Of a stretch of DNA of 38,037 nt, positions 7,813 through 16,137 are shown one piece after another. The position numbers and the translations under genes are program-made. The notes under the pieces are model-generated. The model searched no databases and was not told the origin of the DNA. It was given only the letters and a program-made list of their open reading frames with translations. The stretch covers positions 1 to 38,037 of the forward strand of contig JAJTBJ010000006.1 of the NCBI GenBank assembly GCA_021286985.1, in the 5' to 3' direction. Each line of letters begins with the position of its first letter. The first letter of the stretch is position 1. The DNA comes from Propionibacteriales bacterium (lineage in GTDB: Bacteria > Actinomycetota > Actinomycetes > Propionibacteriales > Propionibacteriaceae).

Positions 7813-8733
7813 ATGCTCGATCTGAACCGTTTGCGCATTCTGCGGGCCGTGGTCGCCAGTGGCTCGGTGAACGAAACCGCCCGTCGGCTGGGGTACACGC
7901 CGTCGACGGTGAGTCAGCACATTCACACCCTCGCCAAGGAGGTCGGCTTCCCCTTGGTGGAGCGAGTCGGGCGGGGCATCGTGCCCACCGCTGCCGCGGT
8001 GGAACTGGCTACGGCAAGCAGCGACGTGCTGCACGCCGCCGCCCAGTTGAACGCGCTGGTAAAGGTGTTGCGTGAGGGGGCCACCGATCGGCTGGTGCTG
8101 CGCACCTTCGCCTCCGCCGCGTATGCCTGGATGCCGCAGGTGGCGCGCACTCTGCGCCAGGAGTTCCCGGGACTCACCCTGGAACTGTCGATCAGCGAGT
8201 CCGACCTGGCCGAGGACGCCGGCCAGGCCGACATCGAGATCCACACCGAACTGCCGTACACGCCTCCGATCGCCATCGCCGGCTTCCGTCGGACGGTGTT
8301 GGGCACCGACGACTTCCTGCTGGCCCTGCCGACGGATCACCCGCTGGTGGGATCGGGGCCGATCGATCTGGCCGAGTTCGCCGAGGACGACTGGGTTCAG
8401 TACGACTTCCGCGACGAGATCGCCACCAGTCTGACCACCCGAGCCTGCGCTGAGGCCGGTTTCACTCCGCACTACGTGGCGCGGGCCCAGGACCACGTCA
8501 CCGGCCTGGCGTTCGTGGCAGCCGGGGTCGGGATCACCTTGATTCCGGAGCTGGCGGCGGCCTGGTCGGCCTTCGACGTCGACTTCGTGCGCACCCAGAA
8601 CCCCACCCCGCACCGACGCATTGTGGTGTTGGTCCGCAACGCGGTGTCGTCCAATCCGGCAGCGAGTCGGTTGGTGGAGCTCCTGGTCGATGTCGCTTCG
8701 GCGTCCACCCACCGGGCAGCTTTACCCGCCTGA
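7813..8733 (+). CDS. LysR family transcriptional regulator
   Basis: 306 residues. Residues 1-60 are a LysR winged helix-turn-helix (LNRLRILRAVVASGSVNETA, then RRLGYTPSTVSQHIHTLAKE, then GFPLVERVGRG). Residues from about 90 form the effector-binding domain (LRTFASAAYAWMPQVARTLR, IEIHTELPYTP, VAAGVGITLIPELAAAW). The frame stays open for 94 codons upstream, but that stretch does not resemble the family and is antisense to the small gene. ATG 7813 gives the standard N-terminus and sits exactly six bases after TACGAT. The effector and targets are unknown; the palindrome upstream suggests it controls itself and the divergent small gene. Confidence 0.9.
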   Translation: MLDLNRLRILRAVVASGSVNETARRLGYTPSTVSQHIHTLAKEVGFPLVERVGRGIVPTAAAVELATASSDVLHAAAQLNALVKVLREGATDRLVLRTFASAAYAWMPQVARTLRQEFPGLTLELSISESDLAEDAGQADIEIHTELPYTPPIAIAGFRRTVLGTDDFLLALPTDHPLVGSGPIDLAEFAEDDWVQYDFRDEIATSLTTRACAEAGFTPHYVARAQDHVTGLAFVAAGVGITLIPELAAAWSAFDVDFVRTQNPTPHRRIVVLVRNAVSSNPAASRLVELLVDVASASTHRAALPA

Positions 8734-8769
8734 GCGGTTGCCTACCCCTGGACGCGCGGTGGCGGGAGG

Positions 8770-8775
8770 TACAGT
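8770..8775 (+). promoter_or_regulatory. -10 box of PAC2-family gene
   Basis: TACAGT matches TANNNT and lies six bases before GTG 8782, so the transcript would be leaderless. GGGAGG upstream of it falls within the spacer and is not a ribosome site. Confidence 0.5.
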
Positions 8776-8781
8776 GACGGC

Positions 8782-9681
8782 GTGCTTGATCCCCGTGCGC
8801 TGTACCAGATCGAGGCCGATGCCGCCGCCTCGCTGTCCGGCCTGCGGCCGGCAATGATCCACCTCTTCGACGGCTATATCGACGCCGGCATGGTGAACCA
8901 CGCTGCGGCGCGCTACCTGTTGGAGGTCTGCGATCATCAGGTGCTGGCGCGCTTCGATCACGACCAGCTGCACGACTACCGCTCCCGCCGACCTCAGATG
9001 GTGTTCGACACCAACCACTGGGCCGAGATGATCGACTACTCGCTGTTGCTGCACCAGCTCAGCGACGCCAACGGCAAGCAGTTCCTGCTGCTGACCGGGC
9101 CTGAGCCGGATTCCCAATGGAACCGCGCCGCGGCCGCAGTGCTGCTGTTGGCCAATGAGCTGGGGGTGTCCCAGCTGCTCACCTGCTCCGGCGTGCCGAT
9201 GGCGGTGCCGCACACCCGTCCGACCCTGGTGACCGCTCACGCCACCGACCCAGCACTGGCCACCGGGAATCCGATGTGGATCGATCGCGTGCAGTTGCCC
9301 GGTGCCTTCTCCCACGTGCTGGAATACCGCGCGGGGGAGGCCGGCATGCTCGCTCAGGGGTTCGTGGCGCATGTGCCGCACTACTTGGCCCAAGCGACCT
9401 TCCCGCAAGCCACTGCCGCGGTGCTGGCCCGAATCGCGACCGTCGCCGGTCTGGAACTGCCGCTGGATCCGCTGCACGCTCGCGCCCAAGCCAACCTGGC
9501 CGAAATCGCCACGGAGACCGCATCGGATCCGGAGTTCGCACCGATGGTGGCCACCTTGGAGGAGCAGTACGACCAGCTGGCGGCCAGTGGGGGAGCTTCA
9601 GTGCCGACCGCCGAGGAAATCGGAGCGGCCGTGGAACAGTTCCTGGCCGAGCAGGATCCGCCCGACGAGTTCGGTGCCTGA
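8782..9681 (+). CDS. PAC2 family protein
   Basis: 299 residues. The core (PAMIHLFDGYIDAGMVNHAA, FDTNHWAEMIDYSLLLHQL, FLLLTGPEPDSQWNRAAAAV, LTCSGVPMAVPHTRP, GFVAHVPHYLAQATFPQAT) matches actinobacterial PAC2-family proteins such as the Mycobacterium tuberculosis protein encoded next to the sigB region. PAC2 names a eukaryotic proteasome assembly chaperone fold; the bacterial function is not established. The C-terminal 60 residues are acidic and helical (ATLEEQYDQLA, EEIGAAVEQFLAEQ). It begins 48 bases after the LysR gene with its own promoter-like box and is followed after three bases by the thioesterase gene, so these two form an operon. Confidence 0.85.
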   Translation: MLDPRALYQIEADAAASLSGLRPAMIHLFDGYIDAGMVNHAAARYLLEVCDHQVLARFDHDQLHDYRSRRPQMVFDTNHWAEMIDYSLLLHQLSDANGKQFLLLTGPEPDSQWNRAAAAVLLLANELGVSQLLTCSGVPMAVPHTRPTLVTAHATDPALATGNPMWIDRVQLPGAFSHVLEYRAGEAGMLAQGFVAHVPHYLAQATFPQATAAVLARIATVAGLELPLDPLHARAQANLAEIATETASDPEFAPMVATLEEQYDQLAASGGASVPTAEEIGAAVEQFLAEQDPPDEFGA

Positions 9682-9684
9682 GCG

Positions 9685-10554
9685 ATGCCGCAGAGCGTCG
9701 CTGAACTGATCGACCTTCTGCAGCTGGAGCAGGTCGAGGAGACCGTCTTCGTCGGACGTGATGACGATGCCGACAATCGGGTCGTCCAGCGGGTGTTCGG
9801 GGGCCAGGTGCTCGCCCAGGCGCTCACCGCCGCCTACCGCACGGTCGCCGACGATCGGGTCGCCCACTCCCTGGGTGCCTACTTCCTGCGCGCCGGGATC
9901 CCTGGTCAGCCGATCCATTACCGGGTGGAGCGGACCCGCGACGGTGGCAGCTTCTCCACCCGTCGGATCGTGGCCGCGCAGGCCGACCGGGAGATCTTCT
10001 CCATGGTCGCCTCGTTCCACGCCGATGAGCCGGGGCTGACTCATTCCGATCTGCCACCGGACGGCGTGCCCGACCCGGCAGACTGCCCGCCGCTGTCGGA
10101 GGTGTTGGGCGCGCGCTCTCAGCGGGCCGTGGCGGCCTGGCGGCGTGAATGGGGCGTGCTCGATGTCCGCTTCGCCTCTGACACCTCGACCTTGACCAAC
10201 GGTGGGCCTCGGGATGCTGCGATGAAGGTGTGGGTGAAAGCCGAAAGCGATCTGCCCGCCGACGCCCGGCTGCATCAGGCTGTGCTGGCCTACGCCAGCG
10301 ATCTGACGCTGCTGGGAGTGAGTACCGTGCCGCACCCGGTGGAGTTCGGCGGTCCGGGCATGCAGGTGGCCTCGATCGATCACTCGATGTGGTTCCACCG
10401 CCCGATCAGGGCCGATCAGTGGCTGCTCTATGACCAGATCTCTCCCTCGGCCTCGGCCGGGCTGGGCTTCAGCTTCGGTCGGATGTTCGCCGGGCCGACG
10501 TTGGCGGCGTCCTGTGCCCAGGAGGGCCTGATCCGGCTGCTCGACCAACGCTGA
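9685..10554 (+). CDS. tesB: Acyl-CoA thioesterase II
   Basis: 289 residues, the normal length of TesB double hot-dog thioesterases (E. coli 286). It hydrolyses acyl-CoA to free acid and CoA. The first hot-dog holds RVFGGQVLAQALTAAYRTV and YRVERTRDGGSFSTRRIVA. The second holds the Asp of AYASDLTLLG, the hydroxyl-rich SIDHSMWFHRPI and the Gln of CAQEGLIR, equivalents of the Asp-Thr/Ser-Gln catalytic set of TesB. ATG 9685 lies three bases after the PAC2 stop, with no clear ribosome site, so translation is probably coupled. A strong terminator hairpin follows the stop. Its physiological substrate is not predictable. Confidence 0.93.
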   Translation: MPQSVAELIDLLQLEQVEETVFVGRDDDADNRVVQRVFGGQVLAQALTAAYRTVADDRVAHSLGAYFLRAGIPGQPIHYRVERTRDGGSFSTRRIVAAQADREIFSMVASFHADEPGLTHSDLPPDGVPDPADCPPLSEVLGARSQRAVAAWRREWGVLDVRFASDTSTLTNGGPRDAAMKVWVKAESDLPADARLHQAVLAYASDLTLLGVSTVPHPVEFGGPGMQVASIDHSMWFHRPIRADQWLLYDQISPSASAGLGFSFGRMFAGPTLAASCAQEGLIRLLDQR

Positions 10555-10582
10555 GCTGCCACCGACCTGCCCCTGGACGTGT

Positions 10583-10621
10583 TGCAGGCCCCGAACCGGC
10601 GCGGATGGTTCGGGGCCTGCA
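10583..10621. terminator. Bidirectional terminator between tesB and sigB-like gene
   Basis: A perfect 15-base stem (TGCAGGCCCCGAACC paired with its complement) closes a 9-base loop at 10598-10606. It lies between two convergent genes. Neither side has a strong U tract, typical of high-GC Actinobacteria. Confidence 0.85.
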
Positions 10622-10638
10622 GGCTCTTGTGATGCGGG

Positions 10639-11589
10639 TCAGGCGGCTTCGGTGTCGGCCCGCAACTTGGTGATGGCGTGGCGCTCGATCTGGCGCACCC
10701 GCTCGGCGGTGATGCCCCACACGGCGGCGATGTCGGCCAGCTTGGCCTGACGGCCGTCGAGCAGGCCGTAGCGGCGACGCACCACGTCGGCAGAGCGCTC
10801 ATCCAGTTTCGACAGCAGCGCCTCCAACCGGGAGCGGTCCTCGGCGTCCAGCACCATCTCGTCGGGGCCTGGCGCACTCTCCCGGGCCAGCAGGTCACCG
10901 AGTGCGGTGTCGCCGTCCTCCTCGATGGGAGCGTCCAGACTGATGTGGTCGCGGGAGAGCCGCAGCAGGTCGATGATCTGTTCCACCGGCAGTTCGAGTT
11001 CGGCGGCGATCTCGGCCAGTTCGGGCTCGCGACCGAGGCGACGCTCCAGGGTCCGGCGGACGGCCGACACCTGGTTCACCTGCTCGGCCACATGCACCGG
11101 CAGCCGGACGATGCGGCTCTGCTGGGCGATGCCCCGTGAGATCGACTGACGTACCCACCAGGTGGCATAGGTCGAGAACTTGAAGCCCTTGGTGTAGTCG
11201 AACTTTTCCACCGCGCGGATCAGGCCGGTGTTGCCCTCCTGAACCAGGTCGAGCAGCGGCATCTGCGAGCGGCCGTACTTGCGGGCCACGGACACCACCA
11301 GGCGGAGATTCGCAGTGATGAAGCGCTGCATGGCGGCGTCGCCTTCGGCCGCGATCTGCTGCAGTTCTTCGGTGCTGGCCGGTACCCGCCGCAGGGCGGC
11401 TTCGTCGTCATCGAGCTCGCCGTCGAGGATGGCGTGGGCGTAGCGTCCGGCCTCGATCAGTCGGGCCAGCTCGACCTCCTCGGCTGCGGTGAGCAGCGCG
11501 GTCTTGGCGATGCCGTCCAGGTAGAGACCGACGGCGTCCTTACCGTCGATGCCCTCGGTACTGCGGATCCGATGTGCGGTTGAAATCAC
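10639..11589 (-). CDS. sigB: RNA polymerase sigma factor, SigB/HrdB-like (sigma-70 group 2)
   Basis: 316 residues with no long acidic N-terminus. Region 1.2 is DAVGLYLDGIAKTALLTAAE. Region 2 is [20 protein letters not shown] through [20 protein letters not shown]. Region 3 is RLPVHVAEQVNQVSAVRRTL, and region 4 ends in the helix-turn-helix KLADIAAVWGITAERVRQIE. It directs RNA polymerase to a subset of promoters close to those of SigA; SigB-type factors in Actinobacteria serve stress and stationary phase. GTG 11589 is preceded by AAAGGAAG five bases upstream, which fixes the start. The 194 bases upstream (11590-11783) hold its promoter, but I could not assign a convincing box. The symbol is by analogy with M. 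tuberculosis. Confidence 0.88.
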   Translation of the reverse strand: MISTAHRIRSTEGIDGKDAVGLYLDGIAKTALLTAAEEVELARLIEAGRYAHAILDGELDDDEAALRRVPASTEELQQIAAEGDAAMQRFITANLRLVVSVARKYGRSQMPLLDLVQEGNTGLIRAVEKFDYTKGFKFSTYATWWVRQSISRGIAQQSRIVRLPVHVAEQVNQVSAVRRTLERRLGREPELAEIAAELELPVEQIIDLLRLSRDHISLDAPIEEDGDTALGDLLARESAPGPDEMVLDAEDRSRLEALLSKLDERSADVVRRRYGLLDGRQAKLADIAAVWGITAERVRQIERHAITKLRADTEAA

Positions 11590-11783
11590 GGGACTTCCTT
11601 TCGCTCGCCCCTAGTACAACCTGACCGGCTCGGGGTTCTCTGCCCCTGACACGGTGGTCGAGCCCCCAGGATGAGCGATCGGCATCAGATTCAGACCACA
11701 GTCGTACCTGCGTCATCGACTTCAGTCACCGGCGCCGGGCTCGCGCCTCAGCGGACTCTCAGCCAAGGCCAAGGATCGGCGAC

Positions 11784-13910
11784 TCAATCGGCTTGTGGCG
11801 GCGAGGTGTGAGCGATCAGCCAGGCCAACTCGTAGGCGGCATCCCGCCAGGCCCGGTAGCGTCCGGAGGCGCCCCCGTGTCCACCGGCCAACTCGGTCTT
11901 CAACACGATCGGACGCCTCGACCCCGACTCCGCGCGCAATCGAGCCACCCACTTGGCTGGCTCGGTCACTTCTACCCGGGTGTCGTGGACGCTGGTGGTG
12001 GCCAGGATCGCCGGGTATTGGGCCTGGTGGACGTTCTCATAGGGGGAGTAGGACGCGATCAGGTCGTAGGCGTCCGGATCGTGCAGCGGGTCACCCCACT
12101 CTTCCCACTCGGTGACGGTCAACGGCAGCGAGGGGTCCAGCACCGTAGTCAAGGGGTCGACGAACGGCACCGCAGCGTGGATTGCGGCGAAGACGTCCGG
12201 GGCCAGATTGATGGCCGCCCCGATCAGCAGGCCGCCGGCGCTGCCGCCCTCGGCCGCCAGGCGCTGCGGACTGGCGTAACCGGTGCTGATCAGGTGCCGG
12301 GCACAGGCGACGAAGTCGGTGAAGGTGTGCGGCTTGTGCTGCAGGCGTCCGCCCTCGTACCAGCCGCGGCCGAGTTCGCCGCCGCCGCGGACGTGGGCGA
12401 TGGCGTACACATAGCCGCGGTCGAGCAGGCTCAACCGAGCGATCGAGAAGCTGGGGGAGAGGCTGATCTCATAGGCGCCATACCCGTACAACACGCAGCC
12501 CGCGCTGCCGTCCAACGGGGTGTCGGCCCGGTAGACCAGCGAAATCGGCACTGCCGTGCCGTCGGGGGCTGTGGCCCATTCGCGGCGTTGGACGTAGTCA
12601 GTGCTGCGGTACGGGCCGAAACGCGGATGGTCGAGCACGGGCCGGGAGCGCAGTACCGTGCGAGAACCGTCGTCGAGGCGATACTCCACCACCTGGCCGG
12701 GGGTGACCATCGACTGGTAGTGCAGCCGGATCCGGTCGGTGTCGTATTCATCGCCGTCGTCGGCCTCGGCAGTGAAGATCGGCTCGGAGAAGGCGATCGG
12801 CTGGGCGGGACCAGGTTCGCCGGCCTCGTCTCGGTACCGCAGGACGACCTGGTTGAGCCCGTCGCGGCGTTCGCTGATCACCAGCACCCGGTCGTAGGCG
12901 GTCACGCCGAGCAGTCGGACGCCCGGCTCGCCTGGCCAGATCGGCTGCCACTGTCGGTGGTCGTCGGTGGTGAGCGGTGCCTGGGCGAGCGCGAAATCGA
13001 TGGCGCCGTCGTTGTGCACGATGAACAGTCGGTCCCTGGCCACTTCGACGTCGTATTCGACGCCATCACGACGTCCGGCCACGCTGCGAAGCCGCAGTTC
13101 GTCCGCCTCGGTGTCGGCCAGCCACACTTCCGAGGTGTTCTTGCTCTCGGCGACGATGGTCAGCCAGCGGCTGTCCCGAGATGAGTCCACCCCGAGCCAG
13201 AAGCGCTCGTCGTGCTCTTCCAGGAGTAGTTCGTCCTCGGCTGCACCCAGTCGGTGCCGCCACAGGCGGTGCGGGCGCCAGGCGTCGTCGACGGTGAGAT
13301 AGCAAAACCCTCTATTACCGGCCCAGCTGCCGCCTGCGCTGATCTCGGCCACTTCGTCGGCGAGCAGCTGCCCGGTGGCCAGGTCCAGGAACTGCAGTCG
13401 GTAGCGCTCGTCGCCGCGGGTGTCGGTGGAGTAGGCCAGCACGGTGCCATCGGGGGAGATCGTGAAGGTCCCGAGCGCGAAGAACTCCTGATCCCGGGCC
13501 AGCGCCTGGACGTCCAGCAACAGCTGTTCACCGGCGGGGGCGGGGCCGTCCGGAGCTGGATGGTCGTCCCGGCTGGTGGCCGGGCAACGGTAGTAGCGGG
13601 CGTAGTCGTCGCCCTCGGTGGTGCGGGCGTAGTACCAGAACTCGCCCAGGCCCGGATGGCGGACGAACTCGGGCACGCTCAGGTCGGTTTGCCGGGTCCG
13701 GGCATCCAGGTCGTCGTAGATGGCCTGACGCAGTTCGGCCTGATCGGCGGTGACCGCCTCGGCGTACGCGTTCTCGGCTTCCAATAGCGCCAACATCTGC
13801 GGTGCGTCCTTGTCGCGCATCCAGGCGTAGGGGTCGATGAAGGTGCGTCCGTGGTGACTGCGCGTCTCCGGGTGGCGAGGGGCGAGTGGGGGGACCGGAG
13901 CAGCAACCAT
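11784..13910 (-). CDS. ptrB: Oligopeptidase B (S9 family serine peptidase)
   Basis: 708 residues. An N-terminal beta-propeller domain begins PHETRSHHGRTFIDPYAWMR-like (here PRHPETRSHHGRTFIDPYAW) and is followed by an alpha/beta-hydrolase domain. The nucleophile is Ser557 in GGSAGG, with Asp643 (VHDTRVE) and His678 (GGHGG). VRGGGELGRGWYEGGRLQHK is a typical oligopeptidase B/prolyl oligopeptidase segment. It cleaves short peptides, usually after basic residues, in the cytoplasm. The frame stays open far upstream into sigA antisense sequence, but ATG 13910 gives the family N-terminus and lies seven bases after a TAGAGT box. It is divergent from sigA and shares a 127-base control region with it. 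Confidence 0.9.
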   Translation of the reverse strand: MVAAPVPPLAPRHPETRSHHGRTFIDPYAWMRDKDAPQMLALLEAENAYAEAVTADQAELRQAIYDDLDARTRQTDLSVPEFVRHPGLGEFWYYARTTEGDDYARYYRCPATSRDDHPAPDGPAPAGEQLLLDVQALARDQEFFALGTFTISPDGTVLAYSTDTRGDERYRLQFLDLATGQLLADEVAEISAGGSWAGNRGFCYLTVDDAWRPHRLWRHRLGAAEDELLLEEHDERFWLGVDSSRDSRWLTIVAESKNTSEVWLADTEADELRLRSVAGRRDGVEYDVEVARDRLFIVHNDGAIDFALAQAPLTTDDHRQWQPIWPGEPGVRLLGVTAYDRVLVISERRDGLNQVVLRYRDEAGEPGPAQPIAFSEPIFTAEADDGDEYDTDRIRLHYQSMVTPGQVVEYRLDDGSRTVLRSRPVLDHPRFGPYRSTDYVQRREWATAPDGTAVPISLVYRADTPLDGSAGCVLYGYGAYEISLSPSFSIARLSLLDRGYVYAIAHVRGGGELGRGWYEGGRLQHKPHTFTDFVACARHLISTGYASPQRLAAEGGSAGGLLIGAAINLAPDVFAAIHAAVPFVDPLTTVLDPSLPLTVTEWEEWGDPLHDPDAYDLIASYSPYENVHQAQYPAILATTSVHDTRVEVTEPAKWVARLRAESGSRRPIVLKTELAGGHGGASGRYRAWRDAAYELAWLIAHTSPPQAD

Positions 13911-13917
13911 GCGGCAA

Positions 13918-13923
13918 ACTCTA
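13918..13923 (-). promoter_or_regulatory. -10 box of ptrB
   Basis: On the minus strand, TAGAGT is followed by seven bases and then ATG 13910, which predicts a leaderless transcript. Confidence 0.5.
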
Positions 13924-13937
13924 GGCGACACCTCGGG

Positions 13938-13953
13938 TTGGGTGATCGCCCAA
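13938..13953. promoter_or_regulatory. Palindrome between ptrB and sigA promoters
   Basis: TTGGGTGATCGCCCAA is a 16-base palindrome with one mismatched pair, centred on GATC. It covers the predicted sigA -35 box and lies just upstream of the ptrB -10 box, so a bound protein could act on both genes. Confidence 0.45.
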
Positions 13954-13966
13954 GTCGTGGCAGAAT
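13938..13966 (+). promoter_or_regulatory. Predicted sigA promoter
   Basis: TTGGGT (13938-13943) and CAGAAT (13961-13966) are separated by 17 bases. The implied leader is about 65 bases and carries the hairpin at 13984-14000. Confidence 0.4.
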
Positions 13967-13983
13967 GGACCGACCAAGGGATT

Positions 13984-14000
13984 GACAGCTCCCGGCTGTC
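13984..14000 (+). promoter_or_regulatory. Hairpin in sigA 5' leader
   Basis: GACAGC-TCCCG-GCTGTC is a perfect 6-base stem with a 5-base loop, 37 bases before the sigA start codon. It could stabilise the leader or be a protein site. TTGACA at 13982-13987 overlaps its left arm. Confidence 0.35.
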
Positions 14001-14037
14001 GTATGCCCTTTGACCAGTTCGCTTGAGAGGTCTGCCT

Positions 14038-15426
14038 GTGTCTCCACGCTCATCTGCCGCTTCCGTGTCGGTCCCGGACGAAGCGGTGGTTGCCCCCAAA
14101 AGGCGTGCAAAGAAGGTCGCCGAGCCCGTACCGCCGGTGACGAAGGCCACTGAGGAGCAGGTTTCTCCGGTGACCCCTGATGTCGACGACGATCCCGCGG
14201 ATGAGATCCTGGTCGATGAGGAGTTGGTCGAGGACGATCTGGACGCCGAAATCACCGACGACAGCGACTCTGACGGCGAGGACGACGAGGTGGTCTCGGT
14301 CGAAGAGGTACTGACCTCTCGCGAGGCCAAGGTCAGCCGCGAGGGCGACGACGTGGTGGTGACCGTTGGTGGTAAGAAGCGCACCTTGGACGACGTTGAC
14401 GAGTCGACCTTTGAGCCCGCCGAGGCCGCCAAGACCGAGGCAGAAATCACCGAGGACGGTGGCTTCAGCCTCTCCGACGCCGATGACGCCGACGAGCCCG
14501 AACAGCAGGTCATGGTGGCCGGTGCCACCGCCGACCCGGTGAAGGACTACCTGAAGCAGATCGGCAAGGTGGCCCTGCTGAACGCTGAGATGGAAGTGCA
14601 GCTGGCCAAGCGGATCGAAGCCGGCCTGTTCGCCGAGGAGACCCTCAATGAGGGCAACATCCCCGGTGACACTGACGATCTGGAGTGGATCGCCGAGGAC
14701 GGCCGCCGCGCCAAGAACCACCTGCTGGAAGCCAACCTGCGACTGGTGGTGTCGCTGGCCAAGCGCTACACCGGCCGCGGCATGCTCTTCCTCGACCTGA
14801 TCCAGGAGGGCAACCTCGGCCTGATCCGTGCGGTCGAGAAGTTCGACTACACCAAGGGCTACAAGTTCTCCACCTACGCCACCTGGTGGATCAAGCAGGC
14901 GATCACTCGCGCCATGGCCGACCAGGCCCGCACGATCCGTATTCCGGTGCACATGGTCGAGGTCATCAACAAGCTCGCCCGCGTCCAGCGCCAGATGCTG
15001 CAGGACCTGGGTCGCGAACCAACGCCGGAGGAACTGGCCAAGGAACTCGACATGACCCCGGAGAAGGTCGTCGAGGTGCAGAAGTACGGTCGCGAGCCGA
15101 TCTCGCTGCACACCCCGCTGGGCGAGGACGGCGATTCCGAGTTCGGCGACCTGATCGAGGACTCCGAAGCCGTGGTGCCCGCCGAGGCGGTGAACTTCAC
15201 CTTGCTGCAGGAGCAGCTGCACGACGTGCTGGACACGTTGAGCGAGCGCGAAGCCGGTGTGGTGAGCATGCGGTTCGGCCTGACCGACGGCCAACCCAAG
15301 ACCCTGGACGAGATCGGCAAGGTCTACGGCGTGACCCGCGAGCGGATTCGTCAGATCGAGTCCAAGACCATGAGCAAGCTGCGCCACCCGTCTCGCTCCC
15401 AGGTGCTGCGCGACTACCTCGACTGA
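14038..15426 (+). CDS. sigA: Principal RNA polymerase sigma factor SigA (RpoD/HrdB)
   Basis: 462 residues. The first 160 or so are disordered: a basic patch (PKRRAKKV), then a long Asp/Glu-rich stretch typical of actinobacterial principal sigma factors. Region 1.2 is [20 protein letters not shown]. Region 2 includes [20 protein letters not shown] and the DNA-melting and -10 recognition segment [20 protein letters not shown] (about residues 265-295). Region 3 is [20 protein letters not shown], and the region 4 helix-turn-helix is [20 protein letters not shown] before the end [13 protein letters not shown]. It recruits core polymerase to housekeeping promoters. GTG 14038 is chosen because GAGAGG lies seven bases upstream; TTG 14023 would place the ribosome site inside the gene. 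Confidence 0.96.
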   Translation: MSPRSSAASVSVPDEAVVAPKRRAKKVAEPVPPVTKATEEQVSPVTPDVDDDPADEILVDEELVEDDLDAEITDDSDSDGEDDEVVSVEEVLTSREAKVSREGDDVVVTVGGKKRTLDDVDESTFEPAEAAKTEAEITEDGGFSLSDADDADEPEQQVMVAGATADPVKDYLKQIGKVALLNAEMEVQLAKRIEAGLFAEETLNEGNIPGDTDDLEWIAEDGRRAKNHLLEANLRLVVSLAKRYTGRGMLFLDLIQEGNLGLIRAVEKFDYTKGYKFSTYATWWIKQAITRAMADQARTIRIPVHMVEVINKLARVQRQMLQDLGREPTPEELAKELDMTPEKVVEVQKYGREPISLHTPLGEDGDSEFGDLIEDSEAVVPAEAVNFTLLQEQLHDVLDTLSEREAGVVSMRFGLTDGQPKTLDEIGKVYGVTRERIRQIESKTMSKLRHPSRSQVLRDYLD

Positions 15427-15537
15427 TCGCTTTCGGCCTGAATACGGGCCTCGGCGGCCAGTTTCTTGCTAGCGTCATCTCACTCATCCGATTGTCGGGG
15501 GACGTGGCCACTGGCCACTGGATGTGGGGGATTGACG

Positions 15538-16137
15538 GTGACGCCTGCGGAGATGTGGCGATCGCGCCTGTGGTGGCGACGGCTGACGGCCGGCCTCAGT
15601 GGTGGCCTGGTCTTGGCGATCGGAGTGATGTCGAGCCTCGCTGCCGAGGACGGGCACTCGTTCGCCGAGGGGAGCTTCTCTGCCGGGCGTTTCGACCTTC
15701 AGGGCAGCGCTGATGGGGTGGTGTTCACCGACGGCAGCCAGCACTCCACCGCGTTGAGCCTGCCGATGCCGTCCGATGGTCTGAGCCCGCGTGATGAGGT
15801 GTATGTGCCGTTCGCGTTGCGTCTGGGCCGTGGCAGCGACTACGCCGCCCGCGTCTCGGTAGGGCTGTTGTCGCAGTCGGCCGGCGGTGGTCGCACGCTG
15901 GTGTATCAAACCCCGCGCTTCGGCTGTGCCGGTCGCGCCGATGTGGCTGCGGCACGGCTATTGGGCACCTCCGCCGAGTCCGGTGTCGATGCCGAGTTCG
16001 TGGTGTCGCAGCCGACCGCGGATGCTGACGGCGAGGCGGTGATCCTGTGCCTGGTGTTCGTGGCCGGTGCGGACCTCGTCCAGGGATCGCGCGGCGAGAT
16101 CACCTGGTCGTTCCGAGGCGAATCGGTGACGGCCTAA
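15538..16137 (+). CDS. Small exported protein with SipW/TasA-type N-terminus
   Basis: 199 residues. A basic N-terminus (MWRSRLWWRRL) precedes one hydrophobic segment (GLSGGLVLAIGVMSSLAAED), and then HSFAEGSFSAGRFDLQGSADG appears. The order of a short signal segment followed by F-S-A-G-x-F-D-L-Q resembles proteins with SipW-type signal peptides (TasA/CalY-like, secreted beta-sandwich proteins). Two cysteines (RFGCAGR and VILCLVF) could form a disulfide outside the cell. No SipW-like signal peptidase is in the window. GTG 15538 has a GGGGG stretch seven bases upstream. Its stop codon overlaps that of the S9 peptidase gene on the other strand. Family assignment is tentative; that it is an exported protein is more secure. 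Confidence 0.6.
   Translation: MTPAEMWRSRLWWRRLTAGLSGGLVLAIGVMSSLAAEDGHSFAEGSFSAGRFDLQGSADGVVFTDGSQHSTALSLPMPSDGLSPRDEVYVPFALRLGRGSDYAARVSVGLLSQSAGGGRTLVYQTPRFGCAGRADVAAARLLGTSAESGVDAEFVVSQPTADADGEAVILCLVFVAGADLVQGSRGEITWSFRGESVTA

Noticed and set aside
11590-11783. Extracytoplasmic-type promoter (GAAC...GTT) upstream of the sigB-like gene
   Set aside because: The closest match has only 13-14 bases between the two elements, too short for the SigE/SigH class, and no other clear box was found.
15506-15519. Direct repeat GGCCACT-GGCCACT before the exported-protein gene
   Set aside because: Two short copies can arise by chance in GC-rich DNA, and they are too close together for a known binding-site pattern.
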